Below are positions 22,301-31,558 of a DNA stretch of 64,000 nucleotides, piece after piece. Within the stretch, counting starts at the first letter, position 1. Each line of letters opens with the position of its first letter. The notes beneath the pieces are model-generated. The model was not told the origin of the DNA and ran no database searches. It saw nothing but the letters and a program-made list of their open reading frames with translations. This stretch comes from Simmondsia chinensis. Taxonomy: Eukaryota; Streptophyta; Magnoliopsida; Caryophyllales; Simmondsiaceae. Made by a program: the position numbers and the translations under genes. The stretch is from assembly GCA_018398585.1 (NCBI GenBank), contig JAGTTD010000001.1, forward strand, positions 28,589,438-28,653,437. The letters run 5' to 3'.

Positions 22301-22584
22301 TCCTCATTCTTTCTCACCTCTTTTCTCTCTTTCTTCTTCTTCTTCCTCTTATCTTTGCTCATAGCAGTCCGACCATTGGTGTCATCCTCTTCTCCTACTT
22401 GGTCGATTCCCCCATTTTCATCAATTTTTGCTTCTTCGAGCTTTCGTTTTCGCTTGATTTCTCCTTCTCCACCATTAAAAGAATTGAAGTTCTGCTCTTC
22501 GTCATTCGATTGCTCCTTCGCAGCCTTTTTTCCAGTCTCCTGTATAATCTCTCCGGGTAGCTTCTTACCGTTTCTACGACCCAT
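16340..22584 (-). CDS. RH5: DEAD-box ATP-dependent RNA helicase, RH5/DBP3-like (5' seven exons, frameshifted)
   Basis: Family role: ATP-dependent nucleolar RNA helicase in pre-60S ribosome assembly (yeast Dbp3; plant RH5/STRS1). Exons on the minus strand: 22584-21825, 21740-21616, 20958-20851, 19484-19404, 18229-18152, 16558-16473, 16396-16340, all with GT-AG borders. Exon 1 encodes a Lys/Glu-rich nucleolar-type N-terminus and the Q-motif region ([13 protein letters not shown]). Walker A AKTGSGKT spans exons 1-2; PTRELAQQ ends exon 2; [14 protein letters not shown] is exon 4; VLDEADRML exon 5; MVMFSATWP exon 6; [17 protein letters not shown] exon 7. Exon 5 is 78 nt, but phases of its neighbours need 79: one base is missing near 18179-18181, giving TGA after FEPDVALY. 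The helicase C domain (ATDVAARGLD, HRIGRTGR) is not in the window. Likely a pseudogene, or a sequence error plus a very long intron. Confidence 0.85.
16559..18151 (-). other. Helicase intron 5, no further feature recognised
   Basis: Intron of about 1.6 kb between exon 5 and exon 6, AT-rich. No repeat or RNA gene was recognised in it. Confidence 0.55.
18866..18972 (+). mobile_element. 5'-truncated LINE/SINE tail with GGT repeat
   Basis: Plus strand: AGCACCCTGAAGGGTTAAAG, GCTGCATACATCTTACCC, CCTTAGCGGGAACTTCTTTT and GAGGCAATGG, then (GGT)n to about 18972. It is the shared tail module in the helicase intron between exons 4 and 5, antisense to the gene. The tail has drifted from TTG to GGT. AATGTTCAAG (left) and AATGTACAAG (right) are possible duplications. 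Confidence 0.75.
19117..19380 (-). mobile_element. 5S-rRNA-headed SINE with RTE-LINE tail, copy 2 (most conserved)
   Basis: On the minus strand the head (19378 down to about 19257) reads GCACTAATGCACCGGATCCC, then AGAACTCCGAAGTTAAGCG, CTTGGGCGAGAGTAGTACC and GGATGGGTGACCTC, nearly identical to a plant 5S rRNA gene with all three parts of its internal promoter. The tail begins GGGTCCTCGGAAACAGCCTC and ends GGCACTGGGTCTG plus (TTG)n. A 12-bp duplication TTTCTAAATTAA flanks it (19105-19116 and 19381-19392). It lies in the helicase intron just after exon 4, in the sense direction of that gene. A 5S covariance model would call a 5S gene here; the duplication and LINE tail show it is a mobile element. 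Confidence 0.93.
19755..19774. repeat. (AC)n microsatellite
   Basis: About ten AC repeats in the helicase intron between exons 3 and 4. Confidence 0.9.
20985..21610. other. Helicase intron 2 with GAGCT/AGCTT-rich repeats
   Basis: The intron is full of degenerate AGCTC/GAGCTTG motifs (for example GCGAGCTAGCTTGAG at 21037). Similar motifs recur at 28660-28800. They look like remnants of a dispersed repeat; no ends were found. Confidence 0.4.
21825..22584 (-). CDS. RH5: Helicase exon 1: basic/acidic N-terminal extension plus Q motif
   Basis: The ATG is at 22584-22582 in CCATGACGG (plus strand); the next upstream in-frame context is UTR-like. The first about 200 residues alternate [12 protein letters not shown] basic runs with Glu/Asp-rich segments, as in nucleolar helicases; then [20 protein letters not shown] and [20 protein letters not shown]. 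It ends in the Walker A motif with the donor G|GTAGAT at 21824. Length 760 nt (phase 1), which matches exon 2 (125 nt). Confidence 0.88.
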
Positions 22585-22684
22585 GACGGAGATTCAGCGC
22601 TGCTCAGAAGCTGTAAAACGTTGATCAACAGAAAGAAGCTGTAAAACCAGCGTCAACGCCGCCAAGGAAGAAGCAGGGATCGGG

Positions 22685-22730
22685 TTTTAGGGTTTCAGAT
22701 GGTCCAATGGTTTAAAGTTCTATATATAAT
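22685..22730 (-). promoter_or_regulatory. Helicase core promoter: TATA box and telo-box
   Basis: On the minus strand, ATTATATATA (22730-22721) is followed by GAAACCCTAAAA (22696-22685), which contains the plant telo-box AAACCCTA. Telo-boxes near the transcription start are common in plant genes for ribosome biogenesis and translation, which fits this helicase. The ATG is about 140 bp downstream of the TATA box. Confidence 0.65.
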
Positions 22731-22771
22731 TACAGCTTCAGATTTAAAAAATAAAGAGAAAATTTTGTTCA

Positions 22772-23181
22772 TGTTGTAAGTATTGAATATTTTTCGGATA
22801 CAAATTTTAAAGATAAGTTTAAATATTATTAAATATAAAAAAATTAAAAATTATGTAAAAAATACCTATTTACATATATATACATATACGTATATATAAA
22901 TGGGTATTTAAACACAAATCAAATTATGACACTTGTCACAACTAAGTCATCATATGATGACTCACCTCCACCCCCCTCTTACTATATATACGCTACATAC
23001 ACGCACAACAACACAGAAGAAAAAAAGAGAAGAAAAGAAAAAAAGGGAAAGGAAAACGAGAGAAAAGAGGAAAAATTTTAATAAAATAATCTCGTTCTGA
23101 TATAAAATACTTGTCATTTTTCTTCAATTATATTTGGGTTTATTTTCTTCCTATAGAGTATAATATCTCTATAATTTTACA
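22772..23181 (+). repeat. 5' LTR of the copia element
   Basis: Aligns with 27996-28419; both contain ACCTATTTACATATATATAC, GTCATCATATGATGACTCAC and an AG-rich tract. The palindrome CATCATATGATG is in U3. Confidence 0.9.
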
Positions 23182-23329
23182 ACACGTTATCAGCACGAGT
23201 CTCTAATCAGCTGATTGTTTTATATTCGAGGTAAGTTTTTATTTCCTACTCTTTGTGATTTAGAATTTTACTAACCTTGAGTTTGCTGCTTTTGATATAT
23301 CCGGCAAAAAAATTATTTGCCTTGGACCC

Positions 23330-24030
23330 TTAATGTTGAGGTTCACCCTGATTCTGTGAATCTCGGACAATTAAAAAGGGGTAATGGCGCATCCTCGTAG
23401 GATCGCGTTAAAGCAATGATATTTCACAGGCATCATATCCCTGAAGGATTGAAAGCTGAGTATATTATAGTAAAGGACCTGTATGTCCTTTACCTGAATT
23501 TAAAGGAGATGTTTGATCATCAAATGTCTATGACCCCCCCTAAAACTTGCTATGAATGGATTCACCTGCAGCTTTAGGATTTTTAAACTGTCAGCGAGTA
23601 TAACTCTGCAGTATTTAGTATTACCACATGGCTGCAATTATGCGGTGAAAATATTACTGAGGAGAATATGTTAGAGAAAATATTCTCTACTTTTCATGTC
23701 TCGAATATGCTCCTGTAGTAGCAATATCGAGAATGAGAATTTAAAAAATACTCAGAGTTGATATCTGTCTCCTTGTTGCTAAACAAAGCATCGAATTGTT
23801 GATGAAAAATCATCAGGCACGACCAACTGGATTCGAACCATTCCCTGAAGTGAATGCTTCGACATATGACCAGCAGGGACATGGTCAAGGTTGTAAACGT
23901 GGACATGATCAGGGCTGTGGACGAGGTCATAGTCGCGGTCATAATAACTAACATTATGGTACCCAAAACGGACCAAAATTTAAGAAGTCCACTAATGACA
24001 AGGAGATGAAGGAAAAAGAAAAACTTTAGT
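23330..24030 (+). pseudogene. copia gag
   Basis: AMIFHRHHIPEGLKAEYI, EYNSAVFSITTWLQLCGENI, TEENMLEKIFSTFHVSNMLL, KNHQARPTGFEPFPEVNAS and a Gly/His/Arg-rich GHGQGCKRGHDQGCGRGHSR segment are visible across frames, with stops. This is the capsid gene of the common plant copia group with the TTATCAGCACGA leader. Confidence 0.85.
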
Positions 24031-24086
24031 TTTTCGTATTTTCTATTTTGCATATTCATGGCTGGTTAAACCGCCTACTTTTTATT

Positions 24087-24235
24087 GCTCATTCATTATT
24101 TATATGGTTGGCTATGCTGCCTACTTTTTATCTGTTATTTATATGGTCAGCTATGTCGCCTACTTATTATCTGTTATTCATATGGTCGGCTATGCCGCCT
24201 ACTTATTATCAGTTATTCATATGGCTATATTTCTC
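24087..24235 (+). repeat. 39-bp tandem repeats, about four units
   Basis: Units carry TATTTATATGGTCAGCTATG and CCGCCTACTTATTAT. The period is 39 bp, so an open frame (24048-24407) reads 13-residue repeats such as LFIWSAMPPTYYL. They lie directly after gag. Confidence 0.8.
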
Positions 24236-24663
24236 AGCCAATCTATTTAAAGGCTTTAGAAAAGCACATATCATATTTCCTGAAGAAACAATATTTAGTT
24301 CCGATGTACCCGTTGAGATAGTTAACCAAAAGTTAACAGACCCAAAAGATCTTTTCTGCCAACCAAACACAAGCAAAAAGAGCTTTTTCACAGCTTTAAG
24401 TTGTTAAAAAGCTGAACCAAACGCAGCCTTTGTAGAACTTTCTTTTTAAAAGGAAAAAAAAAAAAAAGAGTAGAAAAACTTGTTCATGGCACTGCTGAGC
24501 TTGGTTTGCTACATCTTGCTTTGCTAGGCTGCATATCAGCTTTTATTGTGAAACTTTGCATTGATGTATTATATGTTGATTATTTGTGTAAATATATTCT
24601 ACAGGACATTGATTTTTTCACATGTTAGAGCTGTGATAAAAAATGACTTTCTTTATTTTGCAG

Positions 24664-24787
24664 CTGCATGCGAAGGGAAAAGTATGAAATTGGCGAGGAG
24701 GCTGTTCAACGATTTTCTTTATCTCCAGAAGATAAAGCAACACTTGCTTTAGCTGAATGGGTGGATGTTACCTGTAAAAGAGCATCT
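24664..24787 (+). pseudogene. Orphan host-like exon inside the copia element
   Basis: A 124-nt block is bounded by a pyrimidine-rich TTTATTTTGCAG acceptor and an AGCATCT|GTAAGT donor. One frame is open throughout: CMRREKYEIGEEAVQRF, SLSPEDKATLALAEW, VDVTCKRAS (41 codons, phase 1 in, phase 0 out). The surrounding copia frames are full of stops, so this stands out. I do not recognise the gene family. It lies between gag and integrase, where protease would be. Captured genomic DNA or the cargo of another transposon are both possible. Confidence 0.6.
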
Positions 24788-25169
24788 GTAAGTGGTGCAT
24801 TCCTGTTTATAAGCTAGTCTTTCTTGTTTTGGGATAAATTTCATTAGATTGCCAATATGGCAACAATTTTTCTGAATTCTGTTAAAACTCTGTTTGCATG
24901 GAAATATTCCCAGAATTAATATTGACATCCGAAGAAGAAGGGGGGTGAATATCTTTTTTACTTTTTTTGTTAAAGATTTATCTTATGGGATGTAAAGCTT
25001 GGCTGGTGAGATTTTATGTGCCGCTTGTGCTGCTTAAGGCAAAGCAATTACTATATACTCAATTGAAATTGAGTTTGAATCCCATGTATTTGGAGAATTA
25101 CTAAATGAGACATATGTGGGCTAATTATTTTATCACATTGACCGATTCAGCATGTTATGACATTAACAT

Positions 25170-27930
25170 AGGCCTCTACCCATTAGTCCCATGAGTATGA
25201 TACACTTGTGATGTGGCATTTATGGAACTCCTTGCATAAATGATCCGACTATGAGCTCAAGTTGTGGATTGTATGATATTGCAGGAGAAATTATATCCCA
25301 GGAATTTAATGATTATTGTATGGGATGAATTGCCTTATAGCCCACGTACAGATACAAAATGGTCTTCTAATTAAACGCCTGCAGCGAATTGTTAGACCAT
25401 TATTATCGCCAACTTTTACATGGGCACATGTTATGGTATATGTTGTGGCACTAATTATGGATCTCCCAAGTATAACTTGTCTCTGACAAGATTCAGATAT
25501 AGATATATCCCATCTATGGTTATATACTGTATGTCCCAATTATTCCACCTCAATGAGAAAAGATGGGTCTAAATAAGGGGACTTGGAATTTATGATAAAA
25601 TATCTGGAGATATTAACTGGAAACATTTTACAGCATAGTTTGTTTATTATCAATTTGACAAAACAAGGTTTCCAGAATCAGGGGGAGAAATACAAAAATT
25701 GGAAAACGAGAATTTATGTGGAATGCGTCATCAAACCAGAAGTTCGAAGAATTGTTCACTTGTAAATTATTACAAGCCAATTCACATATGTATTCACTTA
25801 TGGAAAGAGGGTGACCAAATAATATGCCCCCACTATATATGCTCCTGCTCGAATTAATATCCCAATCAAGTGATATTCTAATATATTGAAAAATGCATCC
25901 ATTGTACGCCAGAAGCGTGGTAAATATATCGGTTCCAATTATTTGAATCTGAGAAAGAAAAATGAGCAATAGAAAAGATTGGTCCCTCTATTATAAATTT
26001 TTAAGGAGAAAAGCTCTACAGAGATAATAATATGTGTAAATGAAAATCCCTCAAGATTATAAGTACCTGAAGCTACCTGAGTCTATTGAAATTATGATGA
26101 TAAAGAGATCTCTATGAAATATGGGATATAATGGAACCGAAATGAAAATTGATCAGATGTTTGTATATACAGTAGGTACTCCCTGATCAAAGAAATTGAA
26201 AATTTTGAACTGGTGTTTGTTCAAGAATGCCAACAAAGAAATGATTGGCTAAAATAGAAAGACGCAATTCAGGCTGAATTAGCCATGTGTAATTTTTGAC
26301 CTGAAGTCCAAAATGCCTAAAGAATAAAACCTATATGCTACATGTGAATGTTGTTGCATAAAAATAATGAGGTGGTGAAAAGCACAATTTGTAGCTTAAG
26401 GTTTATTATAGAGACTAGAAATAGATGGGACATACATATGTAAGAAATGGATGCAATTAATCTAGTGGTCTCTGTATGCGTCTTATGGACGTGATAACAG
26501 CTTATTTATATATGTCATTTGAGATGATATTTTTATAAAAATCCCTGAAGGACCAAAGATGCTAGAAGCATATAGTTCAAAACAGTGGTACATATCTACT
26601 AAAAGAAAGATATGTTAAGTTCATCATGACTCTTAAAAATTTTAATGAAGCTGTTGTACACCTAAACCGAGAACTCAAGATTGAGGATCTCGGAAAAGGA
26701 AAGATTTTGTCTCGACCTGTAGATCAAGCACTAATATAATAGAGCATTACTCTATTGGTTAACTTTACGAGTACGGCACTTAAAGTGTTTAATTATGTTG
26801 TTTAGTGCCTCAATTTTGTTTGATTCATTAATAAAAAAAGACCTTTTTCGGTCCTTAATAAGGTAAAAATAAATTCTTGACCCTACCATACCTTGGTTTA
26901 AGTGACGCATTGATATAGCTGTCACACAACCAGGTATGGCCTCTTTGGTCAACTTGTCACTAGTATGTGATATGTGGTTAAATGTTTATCTTGATAGATT
27001 AACCAGTATACATCATTATGTTATGTCAAACTCACAGTTGATTATTTATGCAAGTGTTGGTTATTTATTTGAACCACACAAGGTAAGTGACCAAGTGTGA
27101 TATTTCTTTATATAGCTATATTGCTATGCTTTGGAAATCACTAACAATTGCAACTACTATCGAGACACTTGCGCTTTATGAGCAAGTAGAGAATTGGTAA
27201 CATCAAGGCCCTTGATCCAACATATTTTAAGTTTCCAATGATCAGGGGGAGTCCGATAGTACTATATGAAGATAAGTCTGCATTGTTCAAGCAAAAGAGA
27301 GTTCATAGAGCTAGTGCACTTCAAAGAAATTCTTTTTACTCTCAAGCTTGGTGAAGAAAGATGAAGTACATGTTCGCTTGGAGGAGTTACTCGCGAAAAC
27401 ATTGTCTATAATAAATTTTCAAGAAATTGGCACAAAATTGGCTTTCGCCAACTCCGAGACATCCTTGATTAATGTGCGCCCCTAAAGAAAAGTTAACTAC
27501 GCACTGTACCCTTTTTCCTTGGCTATGGTTTTTTCCACTGGGTTTTTTCCTAGCAAAGGTTTTTTAACGAGGCAGTTCAAGAAGCATATATAACTCGAAA
27601 AATATACACTTTCAAGAGTGTCATGTCCCGCACATATTTTAAGAAAGGCGGTGGAACTAAACATATCTCATCGAAGTTCTTCTTTACACATGAGCTTCAA
27701 AAGATGGGTGAAATATATGTTCAACAAGTTCACTCAAGTGAGAACCTGGCAAATTTAATCATGAAGGCGTTGTCAACAATAATTTTTGAAGTTAGTTCAC
27801 AAGATTGTTATGCGTCGACTCAAAAACGCCCCTTACTAATATGTTCATATGAGGAGGAGTTAAATATGAACTGTAGTCTTTTTCCCTTTGCTATAGTTTT
27901 TCCCGCTGGGTTTTCCTGGCTCGGTTTTTA
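25170..27930 (+). pseudogene. copia pol: integrase, RT and RNase H remnants
   Basis: Integrase core remnants (VAFMELLA, EFNDYC-like, YVPIIPPQ, EKMG) lie at about 25200-25560; ECVIKPEVRRIVHL and GKRVTK near 25720-25820; an RT start (DAIQAELA) near 26250; and RNase H end motifs SSKFFFTHELQKMGEIYVQQ and HSSENLANLIMKAL at 27668-27770. Many stops and frame changes; not functional. Confidence 0.8.
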
Positions 27931-27995
27931 ACAAGGTAGGCATATTTAACTTGGACACTATGTCCCGTTATAATGGAAAATATCCAAAGGGGGAG

Positions 27996-28419
27996 TGTTG
28001 TAAATATTGGATATTTTCATGTACAAATTTTAGAGTCGAGTTTGGATATTATTAAATATAATAGAAAATTAGAAATTATGTAAAAAATACCTATTTACAT
28101 ATATATACATATACATATATATAAATAGGTATTTAAACACAAATTAAATTGTAACACTTGTCACAACTAAGTCATCATATGATGACTCACCCCCACCCCC
28201 CTCTTACTATACATACACTACATACACGCACAACACAGAAGAAAAAAAAGAGAAAAGAAAAGGAAAAAAAAAGAAAAAAAGGGAAAGAAAAACGAGAGAA
28301 AAGAGAAAAAATTTAAATAAAATAATCTCATTATGATATAAAATACTTGTCATTTTTCTTCAATTATATTTGGGTTTATTTTCTTCCTATAGAGTATAAT
28401 ATCTCTATAGTTTTATACA
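27996..28419 (+). repeat. 3' LTR of the copia element
   Basis: Begins TGTTGTAAATATTGG after the polypurine tract AAAGGGGGAG and ends TTTTATACA, followed by the GTTCA duplication. It has a longer AG tract than the 5' LTR. Confidence 0.9.
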
Positions 28420-28424
28420 GTTCA

Positions 28425-29538
28425 GTTATTCTGATATTTAATAATAAATTTTCAGATATCTCGAAATTTTAAAATAGTTTTTAGGTGCCTTGAAATTTGG
28501 CTTTTTTCGTGTACTTTTTATCTAACATCATCAACTTTTCATCAAATCATGATGACGTGGCACTGAAAAGAGCACCGACAAGATATGATGTGTACTATTT
28601 TTGTTAGAAGGGCAAAAATGCCCTTGCTTAATTAAGGCAATGATTGAAGTAGGGGTGTATTTGTGCCATACAGAGCCGATCTGACCCTAAGCCTGCCAGG
28701 CTTCAGGCTCGGCTCGTTAGCTTTAAGCTCAGCTTTGGCTCGACTCAATTTGAGCTCGGTGAGTTTCAAATTAGACTTGCTATATTTTGACTCATTTAAG
28801 TTCAATATAGGTGTTAGGAAAATTGTAAAACAGGTATGAAAATCAATCACCGGCTTCAAGGCGTTAACAAATTACTTCCCTTAAAACTTATTTCGTGGAT
28901 ACCGAAATAGTCTCGGAGATATAATAAACCCAAAAACAAAGTGAGAGCAAGTGCATAAAGAGGAAGGATGACCGAGACTTAAGGAATGAGAGAACGAAAA
29001 TTTTCAAGTCATGTTTTGATCTCTTTTTCAAGTCACTCAATCTTGAGAATGGAGGGGGTATTAATAGACTTTCAAATATTTTTCATGAAGAGACACACAT
29101 TTTCACCCAAAAGACATCAATTTTTTTTTTTTTTTTACTTATTTTGAAAATACACCAACAACCTCCCACCATTTTTAAAATCTCGGAATAAAAGGAAGTC
29201 TTTATGCATAAATGAAGGTGTATTCCAATTGAACCCTCACTCATTGAAGACACATCACAATTAATCGGAGCGAAATGGTAGACTATGCTTTAAATCATTC
29301 GAGTCCATTTGACTAACCATACATGTCTCCACACACGACTTACTCCCTACTACACACCTTATCTTCAACTGACACATTTGAAGCCTTATATCCCTTACCT
29401 TCATAAGTACAACAAAGTCAAATTCATGTCAATAAAACACTTCTTGAAGCAGCCAAACTTCACACTCATTTAGGTAGACCCCCTTGATCATGTCCCTACG
29501 ACACGACATTCAATAATTTTCTCGGGTCCATTAAGAGC
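28425..29538. other. Intergenic, no gene recognised
   Basis: This is the upstream side of the original helicase promoter region after removal of the copia element. It contains GCTCGGCTCG/GAGCTCGG-rich sequence (28670-28800), a poly-T run (about 29118-29136) and otherwise unrecognised DNA. Confidence 0.45.
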
Positions 29539-30599
29539 ATACTATCACGGGATGACACTTTCACTATGTCCAGGCCTGAGATGCCCTTTAACTTAGCCCT
29601 TAGGTCCCTCGTTAAGTCCCATGATGCCACTTAGTTTCACTCTCAAAGTGCCTCACTAAGTCAAGCTCACTCGGTTTTTAGGCCCACGCAAACGGTAGTT
29701 GACTACGTCTACGCTGCAGAATAAGTTATAAGTTTGGAAGAATGGAAAATGCACACAAGTATATTAGATAGAGAGAGGCTCACGGTTGAGAGGAAGAGAG
29801 TTTGATTGAATGAGAAAATGTTATGGTGGCATATCCCCCACCTTAATATTTATAGCGCTTGGATTACATTGCATATATTTAATTGGTAGAAGGATTTAGA
29901 ACTTGGCTAGCCCCAACCGTGTGACTCTTCAAGTGCCACGGTTTGAACTTAGCATGAATGAGGTCTAGATTCATTTAGCATGTGTTTACAATTTCCTAGG
30001 GACACTTCTCTTGTGTGGCCGTGCCTTGGGGCACCACCCAAGGAGGTTATCTTACATTCTAGAATATTCCTAACTAGCCTAGTTACAAGCCAACCGTGCA
30101 TTAAGGCCCACACAGTTCCCATGCAACTAGCTCCTTTACTTTGCTTAACTTTAGAAACATATCCAATTGGGCCTAGCCCTTACAAAATTGTGACATAGCA
30201 AAATTTCTACTAAAATAGTCAACCCGTGACATTCTCCCTAACCTAAGCCATTGTCGTCCCCGGCAATGTCAAGCTGTTGAAGATGTCTCGGTCCCTCCCA
30301 AAGTTGCTGCAAGTTGTTCCCTTGGTTGTCCTTTTAGCATTTTTTGGTAGGCCTTTCCAATGAACCAAGTGTTTGAGGTACCTAGTCCCTTTGTTTCAGT
30401 GCTGCTGTTAGGCAGCGTTGTCAAGGTTCCTTTGTCGCGGGTCCTCTTCTTCCACTACTAAAAGTCTTTGACACTGTCACAGTACCTGTCCTGATCCCTG
30501 TCCGTACCTGTTTTGGTCCTGTCATGGAAAGAAGAGGTTAGTGTCAGGATGTGCAACCCATACGCACCCATCCCCAAGTCGTGCGCCTTGCAACGCACT

Positions 30600-30760
30600 C
30601 CATGCTTAACCGTGCGCGAGCCCTGCAAACTCGGTGTCAAGCCCAGCATCCCCAGTGTCAAGTTCTGCGTGCCCGGTGTCAAGCCGTACGCTCTCTATGC
30701 CCAGCCATGCCCAAGTCATGCCCAGCCATGCCCAAGTCATGGGCACCCTTTTGCACTTCA
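30600..30760 (-). repeat. Short tandem repeats after the protease remnant
   Basis: GCCCAGCCATGCCCAAGTCAT occurs twice in tandem (about 30700-30745), and a GTGTCAAG motif recurs next to it. In minus frames this gives repeats such as LDTGDAGLDTEFAGL. Confidence 0.65.
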
Positions 30761-30807
30761 CCCGTACCCTTAGTTTGAACTTTGATCCTAGGACCCGGTT
30801 TTGGTAT

Positions 30808-31334
30808 TTATTTCGGTGGTTCCGATGGTGCCTTTGGTCCGTGTAATTTGAGCGTGCTTCCCATCTCTTTGACACGTCCAGAATAATCTGGTTCTTCATG
30901 AATTCCCCCTTTAAGTTGGATAGCAGAGAGGCGCTTTGTCACTACCTTACCCCAAAGTAGCTGCACCATGAAGTTCTCTTGTCCTTGGGTGAATTGCATC
31001 ATGTCATCTTCACAAAATGAGAAAGGCCTTAGTGTATCAAGGAAGTCCATCCCCAATACTAGCTGAAAATCGTCATGGGTATCACCGTTAAGTCCAGAGT
31101 ACCTTTCCAGTCCCCCAATTGGATTGGCACTGCTTTAGCAATCCTGAGTATGGGTTGGGATGAAATGTTTACTGTTTTCATCCAGCCCACCTCCTTTGTA
31201 GGTTTCAAGTTCAGCCACGTTGCTTCCTCCTTTGACATAAAGTTATGAGAAGCACATGTGTCAAGCAACGCCTTCGTCTCGGCATCGTTACCAATGCATT
31301 GACAAAGATCAGGCCCTTTCTTGAGCGGGCCCAT
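30808..31334 (-). pseudogene. Retropepsin-like protease remnant
   Basis: From ATG 31334 the frame reads ALLDTCASHNFMS, the retropepsin active site with DTC in place of DTG/DSG, and WKGTLDLTVIPM. The next block (31056 down) reads LVLGMDFLDTLRPF, the usual second protease motif (GMDWL in relatives). The downstream frame ends in KLHGPKAPSEPPK. No RT follows. Confidence 0.7.
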
Positions 31335-31558
31335 GTTGTGGAGCCTTGATCACCCTGTTGTGCCACGTTCAGGGACTTCGGACGTACCTGCGCACTGGCC
31401 CCCTGCACTTGGGCCCGTGTTTAGGCCTCTGTGCGCCTCTGCGTACTGGCTCCCTACACTTGGGCCCGTGTCTGAGCCTCTATCCGGAACTTCGCAGCAG
31501 CCTTGACACTGTCATGAGCCCCCGTCTAGGCCTGCGCAGTAGCCTAGGTCTTGGTTTT

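Larger units (their letters stand above)
22772..28419 (+). mobile_element. Ty1/copia retrotransposon, degenerate, with a foreign exon inside
   Basis: 5' LTR 22772-23181 and 3' LTR 27996-28419, both starting TGTTGTAA and ending TACA. A perfect 5-bp duplication GTTCA flanks it (22767-22771 and 28420-28424). After the 5' LTR comes ACACGTTATCAGCACGAG, a motif typical of a group of plant copia elements; AAAGGGGGAG precedes the 3' LTR. Interior: gag remnant, 39-bp repeats, non-element DNA with an intact exon, then integrase, RT and RNase H remnants in copia order. The protease and gag-pre-integrase parts are missing. It sits about 190 bp upstream of the helicase ATG, in opposite orientation. Confidence 0.92.

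Noticed and set aside
22243..22560. Plus-strand open frames opposite helicase exon 1
   Set aside because: They are the antisense of the Lys/Glu-rich exon; low-complexity Ser/Leu/Phe translation and no own signal.
25055..25095. SINE-like GAGTTTGAATCCC in the copia element
   Set aside because: Only a weak upstream box-A match and no tail or duplication were seen.
30513..30778. Plus-strand frames rich in Cys, Pro and Ser
   Set aside because: They are by-products of short GC-rich tandem repeats in a minus-strand retrotransposon.
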